Part shown: positions 28,156 through 35,655 of the stretch, one piece after another
How positions within the stretch are numbered: position 1 is the first letter of the stretch
How the letters are laid out: each line of letters begins with the position of its first letter
Assembly (NCBI RefSeq): GCF_900109945.1
Contig: NZ_FOBX01000003.1
Coordinates: 248,001 to 312,000 of the forward strand
Origin: Bradyrhizobium sp. OK095
GTDB taxonomy: Bacteria > Pseudomonadota > Alphaproteobacteria > Rhizobiales > Xanthobacteraceae
Reading direction: 5' to 3'
DNA length: 64,000 nt
The notes under the pieces: model-generated
Told to the model about the DNA's origin: nothing
The model's input: the letters and a program-made list of their open reading frames with translations, nothing else
Database searches by the model: none
Position numbers and translations under genes: made by a program

Positions 28156-29121
28156 ATGGCGAGCGTAGCTTGCATCGGTGAATGCATGGTCGAGCTCCGG
28201 CAGGCCCAAGGCGGGTCTGCCGGGCAGAGCGGTGGCCTGTACTCGCGCGGCTTCGGCGGCGACACCCTCAACACGGCGGTGTACCTGGCGCGGCTCGAGG
28301 TCAAGGTCGACTATCTCACCGCGCTCGGCGATGACGCCCTGAGCGATGAGATGATCGCGGCCTGGAATGCGGAGAGCATCGGCACAAGGCGCGTCGTGCG
28401 GCTGCCGGGCAAGCTGCCCGGCCTCTACATGATCCAGCTGGACGCCAAGGGCGAGCGTCAATTCTTCCACTGGCGCGACAGTGCGGCAGCGCGCCAATTG
28501 ATGAGCCTGCCGGAGACGGACGAGTTGCTCAACTCGCTGATGAGCTACGACATCGTCTATCTCTCCGCGATCACGCTCTCGATCTACGATACGGCCGGGC
28601 GCGATCGCCTGTTCGCGGCGATCAAGCGCGCGCGCCTGCTCGGCACGCGCTTCGTGTTCGACACAAACTTCCGCGCGCGGGGATGGCCCGACCGCGACGT
28701 CGCGCGCGAGGTGTTTGCGGCAGCTTTTGCGGCCGCCGACATCGTGCTGACCTCGACCGAGGATTTGCTCGCGCTCTATCCCGGCGAGAGCCACGAGCAA
28801 TTGATGGCCCGCATCCCCGCGCCCGAGCTGGTGTTCCGCCTCGCTGAGCCCGTCAGCCTGTTGCGCTTCCCCGGTGGCACCAGCGAAGTCCGCGCCGAAC
28901 CCATGACGAAACCGGTCGTTGATACCACGGCGGCCGGTGACAGCTTTGCCGCGGCCTATATCGCGGCCCGGCTTGCCGGTTCCGATCCGGTCGAGGCGGC
29001 CCAGGCCGGGCATCGTCTCGCCAGCCTCGTGATCTGCTATGCCGGTGCCATCATTCCGGGCTATGCCATGCCGCCTAAGAAGCGTCACCGGCCGGCGACC
29101 ACGCGCCAGGCGACCAAGTGA
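28156..29121 (+). CDS. kdgK: PfkB-family sugar kinase, probable 2-keto-3-deoxygluconate kinase
   Basis: The C-terminal PfkB signature DTTAAGDSFAAAYIAARLAG holds the catalytic Asp. The N-terminal GFGGDTLNTAVYLARL is the PfkB sugar-binding motif. The start at 28156 (MASVACIGECMVEL) has GGA seven bases upstream; ATGs at 28135 and 28150 are also in frame but lack an RBS. Phosphorylating a 2-keto-3-deoxy acid would give the substrate of the aldolase gene 28 bases downstream. Confidence 0.88.
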   Translation: MASVACIGECMVELRQAQGGSAGQSGGLYSRGFGGDTLNTAVYLARLEVKVDYLTALGDDALSDEMIAAWNAESIGTRRVVRLPGKLPGLYMIQLDAKGERQFFHWRDSAAARQLMSLPETDELLNSLMSYDIVYLSAITLSIYDTAGRDRLFAAIKRARLLGTRFVFDTNFRARGWPDRDVAREVFAAAFAAADIVLTSTEDLLALYPGESHEQLMARIPAPELVFRLAEPVSLLRFPGGTSEVRAEPMTKPVVDTTAAGDSFAAAYIAARLAGSDPVEAAQAGHRLASLVICYAGAIIPGYAMPPKKRHRPATTRQATK

Positions 29122-29149
29122 CAAGCGACCAAGTGAAACGAAAGCCAAG

Positions 29150-29800
29150 ATGACCACGACCGCCCAACAGAACCACCTCGTCGCGCTCTTCAAGGCCGCG
29201 ACCGTCATTCCCGTCCTCACCATCGAGCGTATCCAGGATGCCGTGCCGCTGGCGCGTGCGCTGGTCGCCGGCGGCGTCCGCACGCTGGAGGTGACCATGC
29301 GCACCCCCGTCGCGATCGAGGCGGCGCGGGCGATGATGGCCGAAGTCCCCGAAGCGGTCGTCGGTATCGGTACGATTCTCAATCCTGCCGACTTCACCCG
29401 TGTCGAGAAGCTCGGCGTTGCGTTCGGCATCAGCCCGGGCATGACCCCCGATCTGCTCAAGGTCGCTGCCGACAGCTCCTTGCCGTTCGCACCGGGCATC
29501 GCCACCGCGTCCGAACTGATGATGGCGTTGTCCTACGGCCTTGATGTCGCAAAATTCTTCCCGGCCGAGCAGGCCGGTGGCATCAAGGGCCTGCGTGCCC
29601 TCGGCGGGCCGTTCCCGAATGTGCGGTTCTGCCCGACCGGGGGGGTGGGCGAGGCCAATGCGGCGACCTGGCTCGCCGAGCCCAATGTGGTCGCGGTCGG
29701 CGGTTCCTGGCTGTGCCCGGCGGCGGAGATCAAGGCCGGGAACTGGGCCGGCATAACTGCCATCTGCCAGCGCACCCTCCAGGCCCTTAAACCTGCGTGA
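29150..29800 (+). CDS. eda: KDPG/KHG aldolase (Eda family)
   Basis: The protein has 216 residues from the ATG at 29150; the open frame to 29039 overlaps the kinase and is not coding-like. Schiff-base Lys135 lies in DVAKFFPAEQAGG, and Glu47 in TLEVTMRTP is the general base. The enzyme splits 2-keto-3-deoxy-6-phosphogluconate (or the galacto form) into pyruvate and glyceraldehyde-3-phosphate. It closes the importer-dehydrogenase-dehydratase-kinase-aldolase route. A second, unlinked eda would be expected for the main Entner-Doudoroff path. Confidence 0.93.
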   Translation: MTTTAQQNHLVALFKAATVIPVLTIERIQDAVPLARALVAGGVRTLEVTMRTPVAIEAARAMMAEVPEAVVGIGTILNPADFTRVEKLGVAFGISPGMTPDLLKVAADSSLPFAPGIATASELMMALSYGLDVAKFFPAEQAGGIKGLRALGGPFPNVRFCPTGGVGEANAATWLAEPNVVAVGGSWLCPAAEIKAGNWAGITAICQRTLQALKPA

Positions 29801-29859
29801 AGTCTTGCCATCCCTGGGCTAAGACTTAGCTCAGGTAGAGATCCCAGGGAGAAGAGACC

Positions 29860-31029
29860 ATGACCGCCAGCATCGTCGGATGGGCGCATACGCCGTTCGG
29901 CAAGTTCGACACCGAGACCGTCGAAAGCCTCATCGTCCGCGTTGCCAATGAGGCGATTGCGGACGCCGGCATCTCGGCTTCCGACGTCGACGAGATCGTG
30001 CTCGGCCATTTCAACGCCGGCTTCTCGCCGCAGGATTTTACCGCCTCGCTGGTGCTCCAGGCCGACCCGAAGCTGCGCTTCAAGCCGACCACCCGCGTCG
30101 AGAACGCCTGCGCCACGGGATCTGCCGCCGTGCACCAGGGTGTTCGCGCAATTGCAGCCGGCGCCGCCAAGATCGTGCTGGTCGTCGGTGTCGAGCAGAT
30201 GACGCGCACGCCGGGTCCGGAGATCGGCAAGAACCTGCTCAAGGCGTCCTATCTGCCCGAGGACGGCGACACCGTCGGCGGCTTCGCCGGCGTGTTCGGC
30301 AAGATCGCCAGCTCCTACTTTCAGAAATACGGCGACCAGTCCGATGCGCTGGCGCTGATCGCGGCCAAGAACCACAAGAACGGCGTCGCCAATCCCTACG
30401 CCCAGATGCGCAAGGACTTTGGCTTCGACTTCTGCCGCGCCGAGAGCGAGAAGAATCCCTACGTCGCGGGTCCGCTGAAGCGCACCGATTGCTCGCTCGT
30501 CTCCGACGGTGCGGCTGCGCTGATCTTGGCCGATGCCGAGACCGCCAAGGGCATGAGCAAGTCGATCGGCTTCCGCGCCACCGCGCACGCCCAGGACTTT
30601 TTGCCGATGTCCAAGCGCGACATCCTCCAGTTCGAAGGCTGCACGGTCGCCTGGCAGCGCGCGCTGGAGCAGGCGGGGATCACGCTGTCCGATCTCTCCT
30701 TCGTCGAGACCCATGATTGCTTCACCGTCGCCGAGCTGATCGAGTACGAAGCGATGGGCCTGACGCCGAAGGGGCAGGGCGCCCGCGCCATCAAGGAAGG
30801 CTGGACGCTCAAGGACGGCAAGCTGCCGGTCAATCCCTCCGGCGGCCTGAAAGCCAAGGGCCACCCGATCGGCGCCACCGGCGTCTCCATGCATGTGATG
30901 ACCGCGATGCAGCTTGCGGGACAAGCGCCAGAGGGCATGCAGCTCAAGAACGCCAAGTTGGGCGGCATCTTCAACATGGGCGGCGCAGCGGTTGCCAACT
31001 ACGTCTCCGTGCTGGAGCCGTTGAAATAG
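29860..31029 (+). CDS. Thiolase-family acetyl-CoA acetyltransferase / SCP-x-like thiolase
   Basis: The protein has 389 residues. The nucleophile is Cys84 in ENACATGSAA. The catalytic His lies in GLKAKGHPIGATG, and the C-terminal region is GGIFNMGGAAVANYVS, which lacks the usual second Cys of type II thiolases and fits the SCP-x/lipid-transfer branch. RBS AGGGAGAAG. It probably cleaves or condenses acyl-CoA. It precedes a CoA-transferase and a second thiolase-like gene on the same strand. Confidence 0.9.
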   Translation: MTASIVGWAHTPFGKFDTETVESLIVRVANEAIADAGISASDVDEIVLGHFNAGFSPQDFTASLVLQADPKLRFKPTTRVENACATGSAAVHQGVRAIAAGAAKIVLVVGVEQMTRTPGPEIGKNLLKASYLPEDGDTVGGFAGVFGKIASSYFQKYGDQSDALALIAAKNHKNGVANPYAQMRKDFGFDFCRAESEKNPYVAGPLKRTDCSLVSDGAAALILADAETAKGMSKSIGFRATAHAQDFLPMSKRDILQFEGCTVAWQRALEQAGITLSDLSFVETHDCFTVAELIEYEAMGLTPKGQGARAIKEGWTLKDGKLPVNPSGGLKAKGHPIGATGVSMHVMTAMQLAGQAPEGMQLKNAKLGGIFNMGGAAVANYVSVLEPLK

Positions 31030-31041
31030 GTTCGGTTCTTG

Positions 31042-31115
31042 TAGGTTGGGCAAAGGCGCTATGCGCCGTGCCCGCTTTCTTTGCGTTAAATCATGGTGGG
31101 CCCTCCGGGCCTACC
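31042..31115. repeat. Extragenic repeat, TAGG(G)TGGGCAAAGGCGC family (degenerate)
   Basis: It begins TAGGTTGGGCAAAGGCGC and ends GGTGGGCCCTCCGGGCCTACC. The left part matches the complete copy at 62613-62703, which has intact inverted ends. Here the right arm has diverged. Confidence 0.7.
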
Positions 31116-31149
31116 TTAATGCTCCTGATTGATTGGCAGGGAATGCATC

Positions 31150-31356
31150 ATGAGCAATGACTACGAAGACTCACTCTCGATCGACGCACTCAACGATCGC
31201 ATCGCGATCCTCGAGGATAATATCCGCCAGCTCATCGAGCAGGCCGCGGCCGCCTCGGGCGAGCAGAACGAGTCGCGGATCGCCGACCGCATCAACCAGC
31301 AGAACGAAGAGCTCGATCGCCTCATCAAGATCCGCGAATCCCGCCAGAAGAAATAG
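31150..31356 (+). CDS. Small coiled-coil protein (68 aa), unknown function
   Basis: It begins MSNDYEDSLSIDALNDRIA. Nearly the whole protein is a predicted heptad-type helix (IAILEDNIRQLIEQAAAAS ... INQQNEELDRLIKIRESR), similar in character to SlyX-like small coiled-coil proteins, though not assignable. A purine-rich GGCAGGG lies 7-13 bases before the ATG. Codon use is in line with real genes of the window. Confidence 0.7.
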   Translation: MSNDYEDSLSIDALNDRIAILEDNIRQLIEQAAAASGEQNESRIADRINQQNEELDRLIKIRESRQKK

Positions 31357-31477
31357 CGGACGCATCGGCCTGCGCATGCGGCCATACGCCGGCCGCCCTT
31401 GCGCGCATGGCGTCACTGCCGTTAGCTGGACCGAAATCGCGGAGCTTATTTGAGCCCGCGCAATCGGGAGCGAACGA

Positions 31478-32677
31478 ATGGGGCCGCTGAAGGGCATCAA
31501 GGTCGTCGACATGACCACCGTGCTGATGGGGCCCTATGCGACCCAGATGCTCGGCGATTACGGCGCCGACGTGATCAAGGTGGAATCGCTCGACGGCGAC
31601 GTCACCCGCCTGATCGGTCCGATGCGGCACACCGGCATGGGCCCGGTGTTCCTCAACACCAACCGCAGCAAGCGCTCGATCTGCCTCGACCTCAAGAAGT
31701 CCTCGGGGCGCGAGGCCGTGCTGCGGCTGCTGAAGGACGCCGACGTTCTCGTCTACAATGTCCGGCCGCAGGCGATGGCGCGACTTCAGCTCGGCTACGA
31801 AATCGTCTCCGCAATCAACCCGCGCCTCGTCTATGCCGGCGTGTTCGGCTTCGGCCAGGACGGGCCTTACGCGGCAAAGCCGGCCTACGACGATCTGATC
31901 CAGGGCGCGACCGCGCTCCCCGCATTGATGGCGCAGACCGGTGACGGCGTGCCGCGCTATGTGCCGAACGCGCTGGTCGACCGTATCGTCGGTCTCACCG
32001 CCGTCGGCGCGATCTGCGCCAGCCTCGTGCATCGCGACCGCACCGGCCGCGGCCAGCGCGTCGACATCCCGATGTTCGAGACCATGGCGGGCTTCGTCAT
32101 GGGCGACCACATGGGCGGGCTCACCTATGAGCCGCCGCTCGACAAGGGCGGCTATGCCCGCCACCTCTCGCGTGACCGCCGGCCTTACAAGACGTCTGAC
32201 GGCTATCTCAGCGTCATCGTCTACAACGACAAGCAGTGGGAGAATTTCTTCACGGCGACGGGGCGCGACGATCTGCGCGCCGACGCAAAGTTCGCGACCT
32301 TCGCCGGCCGCGCCGCCAACATCGACGTCGTCTACGCCGAACTCGCCCGCATCTTCGAGACCCGTTCGACGGCCGAGTGGATCGACCTGCTGACCAAGGC
32401 CGACGTCCCGGTGATGCCGATGCACGATCTGGAAGGCGTTCTGCACGATCCGCATCTGGAGGCGACCGGCTTCTTCCCCGTCGTGAACCATCCGACCGAG
32501 GGCCCGATCCGCAGCATGAAGGTCACGGCGACTTGGTCGGAGACCGAGGCGGAGCCGGTGCGACTCGCACCGCGGCTCAACGAGCACGGCGCAGAGATCT
32601 TGCGCGAGATCGGCTACTCCGCCGACGAGATCGCGGCCATGGTCCGTGATGGCGTCACGCGATCGCCGCCGGAATAG
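31478..32677 (+). CDS. CaiB/BaiF-family CoA-transferase
   Basis: The protein has 399 residues and starts MGPLKGIKVVDMTTVLMGPYATQ. The family III features are DYGADVIKVE, NTNRSKRSICLDLK, and the catalytic Asp in the QGATALPALMAQTG-preceding YDDLIQ segment. The enzyme moves CoA between carboxylic acids. RBS CGGGAG. In the middle of two thiolase-type genes and a DUF35 protein it probably activates the acid degraded by this block. Confidence 0.92.
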   Translation: MGPLKGIKVVDMTTVLMGPYATQMLGDYGADVIKVESLDGDVTRLIGPMRHTGMGPVFLNTNRSKRSICLDLKKSSGREAVLRLLKDADVLVYNVRPQAMARLQLGYEIVSAINPRLVYAGVFGFGQDGPYAAKPAYDDLIQGATALPALMAQTGDGVPRYVPNALVDRIVGLTAVGAICASLVHRDRTGRGQRVDIPMFETMAGFVMGDHMGGLTYEPPLDKGGYARHLSRDRRPYKTSDGYLSVIVYNDKQWENFFTATGRDDLRADAKFATFAGRAANIDVVYAELARIFETRSTAEWIDLLTKADVPVMPMHDLEGVLHDPHLEATGFFPVVNHPTEGPIRSMKVTATWSETEAEPVRLAPRLNEHGAEILREIGYSADEIAAMVRDGVTRSPPE

Positions 32678-32708
32678 GGAGGAAGTGATGGCGCCAACTC
32701 TCTCATCC

Positions 32709-32809
32709 GTCATTCCGGGGCGCGCCCTCTTGGGCGCGAGCCCGGAATCCATACTCCCGATGGTGGTTATGGATTCCGGGCTCGCGACTTCGTCGCGCCC
32801 CGGAATGAC
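32709..32809. repeat. Extragenic palindromic repeat, CATTCCGGGGCGCG family
   Basis: GTCATTCCGGGGCGCG and GCCCGGAATCCAT on the left are mirrored by ATGGATTCCGGGC and CGCGCCCCGGAATGAC on the right. It is a long near-perfect hairpin between the CoA-transferase and the next gene. A diverged copy is at 34327-34409. Confidence 0.88.
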
Positions 32810-32826
32810 AGCCTGGAGATAGCGCC

Positions 32827-33963
32827 ATGAGTTTCATCACCGGCGTCGGCCTCACACCTTTCGGCAAGCACGAAGGTTCGTCCTCGCTCGACCTGATGAG
32901 CAAGGCGGCGCAGGCCGCGCTTGACGATGCCGGGCTGAAGCGTGCCGAGATCGACGGCATCCTCTGCGGCTATTCCACGGTCTCGCCGCACATCATGCTG
33001 GCGACGGTGTTCGCCGAGCATTTTGGAATCCGCCCGTCCTACGCCCACGCCGTACAGGTCGGCGGCGCCACCGGGCTCGCGATGACGATGCTCGCCCATC
33101 ACCTCGTCGAAGCAGGCGTCGCGCGCAATGTGCTCGTCGTCGCTGGCGAGAACCGCCTCACCGGGCAAAGCCGCGACGCCTCGATCCAGGCCCTGGCGCA
33201 GGTCGGGCATCCCGATTACGAGGTGCCGCTCGGGCCAACCATTCCCGCCTATTACGGTCTGGTCGCGACCCGCTACATGCACGAATACGGCGTGACCGAG
33301 GAAGACCTTGCCGAATTCGCGGTGCTGATGCGCGCGCACGCCTGCACCCATCCCGGCGCGCAATTCCGCGATCCCATCACCGTCGCTGATGTCATGGCGT
33401 CGAAGCCAGTGGCGATGCCGCTAAAACTGCTCGACTGCTGTCCGGTGTCCGACGGTGGTGCCGCCTTCGTCATCAGCCGTGAGCGAATCGGAGAGGTAGG
33501 CGTGCGCATCCGTGGCTGCGCCCAGGCGCATACGCATCAACATGTCACGGCCGCACCCGCGCTTAGCGAGCTCGGCGCCGAGATCTCCATCGTCCGCGCC
33601 AGGGAAGCCACGGGCCTTGCGATCTCCGACGTGCGCTACGCCGCGATCTACGACAGCTTTACCATCACTCTGGCGATGCTGCTGGAAGACCTCGGCCTAG
33701 CAGGACGCGGCGAGGCGGCCGCGCGTGTTCGATCGGGCCATTTCGGCCGTGACGGCGCGATGCCGCTGAATACCCATGGCGGCCTGCTCAGCTATGGCCA
33801 TTGCGGTGTCGGCGGCGCCATGGCGCATCTGGTCGAGGCGCATTTGCAGATGACGGGACGGGCGGCGAATCGTCAAGTGCGCGACGCCTCGATTACACTG
33901 CTGCACGGCGACGGCGGCGTGCTGTCATCACACGTGAGCATGTTCTTGGAGCGGGTGCGATGA
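32827..33963 (+). CDS. Thiolase-like protein lacking the catalytic Cys
   Basis: The protein has 378 residues of thiolase/SCP-x fold (MSFITGVGLTPFGKH start; SDGGAAFVIS; YDSFTITLAMLLEDLG). At the position of the nucleophile the sequence reads VQVGGATGLA, so Cys is replaced by Gly (near residue 80). The usual GHPxGATG becomes GHCGVGGAM. It is therefore either a non-acylating aldolase-type thiolase relative or a scaffold working with the DUF35 partner, whose start overlaps its stop (ATGA). Steroid side-chain aldolases of actinobacteria (Ltp2 with DUF35) use this arrangement. Confidence 0.88.
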   Translation: MSFITGVGLTPFGKHEGSSSLDLMSKAAQAALDDAGLKRAEIDGILCGYSTVSPHIMLATVFAEHFGIRPSYAHAVQVGGATGLAMTMLAHHLVEAGVARNVLVVAGENRLTGQSRDASIQALAQVGHPDYEVPLGPTIPAYYGLVATRYMHEYGVTEEDLAEFAVLMRAHACTHPGAQFRDPITVADVMASKPVAMPLKLLDCCPVSDGGAAFVISRERIGEVGVRIRGCAQAHTHQHVTAAPALSELGAEISIVRAREATGLAISDVRYAAIYDSFTITLAMLLEDLGLAGRGEAAARVRSGHFGRDGAMPLNTHGGLLSYGHCGVGGAMAHLVEAHLQMTGRAANRQVRDASITLLHGDGGVLSSHVSMFLERVR

Positions 33964-34319
33964 GCGAGCGTCTAGCGGATTGGACCAAGGGCGAAGAGGT
34001 CATCACCTTCCAGACCTGCACCGCATGCGGCCACGTGCAGTATTTTCATCGCGCCTTCTGCGCGGCCTGCGGCTCATCCGGCCCGCGCGACGCGCGCGCC
34101 AGCGGTCAGGGCAAGGTCTATGCGACCTCGCTGGTCTGTCGCGCCGCTACGCCTGAGACGCGCGCGCACGTGCCCTACAATATTTTGCTGGTGGATTGCG
34201 CCGAGGGTTTTCGCATGATGGCGCATGGCGAGAACGATCTCGTCATCGGGGATGACGTGATCGCGGGCTTCAAGCCGTTTGCTGGAAAGCTGGTGCCGTT
34301 CTTCTCGAAGAAGCAGTAG
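33960..34319 (+). CDS. Zn-ribbon / OB-fold (DUF35) acyl-CoA-associated protein
   Basis: The protein has 119 residues. The Zn-ribbon cysteines are C20, C23, C34 and C37 (CTACG ... FCAACG), followed by an OB fold (GKVYATSLVC ... YNILLVDC). DUF35 proteins form complexes with thiolase-like partners and give access to the CoA substrate. The start overlaps the stop of the Cys-less thiolase gene, a strong sign of a 1:1 complex. Confidence 0.92.
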   Translation: MSERLADWTKGEEVITFQTCTACGHVQYFHRAFCAACGSSGPRDARASGQGKVYATSLVCRAATPETRAHVPYNILLVDCAEGFRMMAHGENDLVIGDDVIAGFKPFAGKLVPFFSKKQ

Positions 34320-34326
34320 TGGGATT

Positions 34327-34409
34327 CGTCATTCGGGGGCGGTCCAAAGGACCGAGCCTGGAACGGGTATTCTGGGCCTGGCCTGTGCGACGGCCACCCC
34401 GGAATGACG
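34327..34409. repeat. Diverged copy of the CATTCCGGGG extragenic palindrome
   Basis: CGTCATTCGGGGGCGG at the left and CCACCCCGGAATGACG at the right keep the outer arms of the element at 32709-32809. The inner part has changed. Confidence 0.7.
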
Positions 34410-34431
34410 AAAACTCTCACGCAACTCTAAC

Positions 34432-34533
34432 TCAACGCCCGTAGAACAGGATGCTGGCGATAACGAGCATTGCCATCACCGCCAGCATATGCGCGAGCGC
34501 TTCCGAGGCCGCCCCCTTGGTGGCTTCCTTCAT
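34432..34533 (-). CDS. Membrane microprotein of 33 residues
   Basis: An ATG at 34533 reading left, preceded by AGGGAGAAAAAGGC, opens a 34-codon frame. The product has an amphipathic charged start (MKEATKGAASEALAHM) and one membrane helix (LAVMAMLVIASILFYG) ending GR. Size, RBS and hydrophobic pattern fit a genuine small membrane protein, and the downstream end is set by a TGA. No partner is obvious; the gene stands alone between an extragenic repeat and a GntR regulator. Confidence 0.6.
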   Translation of the reverse strand: MKEATKGAASEALAHMLAVMAMLVIASILFYGR

Positions 34534-34769
34534 GCCTTTTTCTCCCTAGACCTGGGCGTGACTCATCGATGCGCTACGCACGCATACGACGGCCAATTGT
34601 TTTTACTCGGAACACCCCTTGCGAGTACTCACCGCGATTTGTCCCCACGCGGCGAATATCGACTGTCCCAAGGTCGATCAGCAATGCGGCGGCATTTTGA
34701 CTCGATAATGTTGCTGTTGCGTCCGCTCAACACACGGTTTGCGGGAACTTGCTTCGACAGAGAAAAGTC

Positions 34770-35528
34770 TCATCGGATTTTCTTGGAAAGTTTCGCCGAC
34801 GGCCTGGTTATGGCCATCGATTTGGCCTTCGAAGCCACCATCAGCGCATCCCTGATATTGTTGAGGTGACGCGTCATCGCGTGGCTCGCCTTGCGCGCGC
34901 TCTTCGCTTGAACGGCTTGGAAGATGGCTTCGTGATCCCTGAGCCACATGGGACGATAATCCTCCATCTGCATGTGGTTGTGAATCTCTTGCCAAATGCC
35001 GGACTCGGTTTGCGCGCGCCACAAGGAGTCGCTGATCGACACCAGCGCGCCGTTCCCCGTCGACTCGGCCAGCACCATGTGGAAGCGGTGGTCCGACGTG
35101 TCGGCCTCGCGTCCCTGCGAATGTTCCCAGCGCATCATGGCGAGTGCTTCGGCAAGCTGCACGAAGGTGGCCTCGGAGGCGCGCTGCGCCGCGATCGCCG
35201 CGATCTGCGGTTCGATCAGCTGACGCGCTTCCAGATTCTCGAACGGCCCAAAGCCTTCGAGCACATGCACGTCAGGTGCTTCCTGACGACTGATGACATA
35301 GACGCCGCTGTTGCTGCGGACCTTCAGCATCCCCGCCATCGCCAGCGACAGGATGGCCTCGCGCACCGTCGGTCGCGACACGCCAAAAGTCTTCGCGAGA
35401 TCGCGCTCGGCTGGCAGGCGCTGGCCGATGCGGTAACTCGCCTGGATCATTGCAGCAATGCGCCGCGCGACGATCTCGAAGCTGCGTTCAGGCTTGGACG
35501 GAGGGTCGTGCAACATCTTCGTGCTCAT
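34770..35528 (-). CDS. GntR-family regulator, FadR (FCD) subfamily
   Basis: The start at 35528 gives 252 residues (MSTKMLHDPPSKPERS); the frame stays open to a TTG at 35552. The winged HTH shows GQRLPAERDLAKTFGVSRPT and VREAILSLAMAGMLKV. The FCD effector domain has the metal-binding His/Asp pattern (DHRFHMVLAESTGNG and the later RDHEAIFQAV). It is divergent from the aminotransferase gene, with two FadR-type operators between them, so it probably represses the aminotransferase-SBP-DMFase-like operon and itself. Confidence 0.92.
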   Translation of the reverse strand: MSTKMLHDPPSKPERSFEIVARRIAAMIQASYRIGQRLPAERDLAKTFGVSRPTVREAILSLAMAGMLKVRSNSGVYVISRQEAPDVHVLEGFGPFENLEARQLIEPQIAAIAAQRASEATFVQLAEALAMMRWEHSQGREADTSDHRFHMVLAESTGNGALVSISDSLWRAQTESGIWQEIHNHMQMEDYRPMWLRDHEAIFQAVQAKSARKASHAMTRHLNNIRDALMVASKAKSMAITRPSAKLSKKIR

Positions 35529-35573
35529 CAGCTGTTTTTTTGAGTTTGACAAGCTGCCGCACGAAAGCCAAGC

Positions 35574-35598
35574 TGGTCATACCAATTTGGCCTGACCA
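35574..35598. promoter_or_regulatory. Tandem FadR-type GntR operators
   Basis: TGGTCATACCA (35574-35584) is a perfect TGGTNNNACCA palindrome. TGGCCTGACCA (35588-35598) matches with one change. The sites are 14 bases apart centre to centre, between the divergent GntR gene and the aminotransferase gene. TGGTNNNACCA is the established recognition pattern of FadR/PdhR/LldR-type regulators. Confidence 0.75.
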
Positions 35599-35655
35599 AT
35601 TTGGAGCGACTGACGCCGGATCTCGATCACCGGCGGGAAGACGGGGCGTCCGCGC

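Noticed and set aside
27010..29505. 831-codon open frame on the minus strand over the DenD-like, kinase and aldolase genes
   Set aside because: It lies antisense to three well-supported genes with clear motifs; long antisense frames are expected at this GC content. No RBS or recognisable domain.
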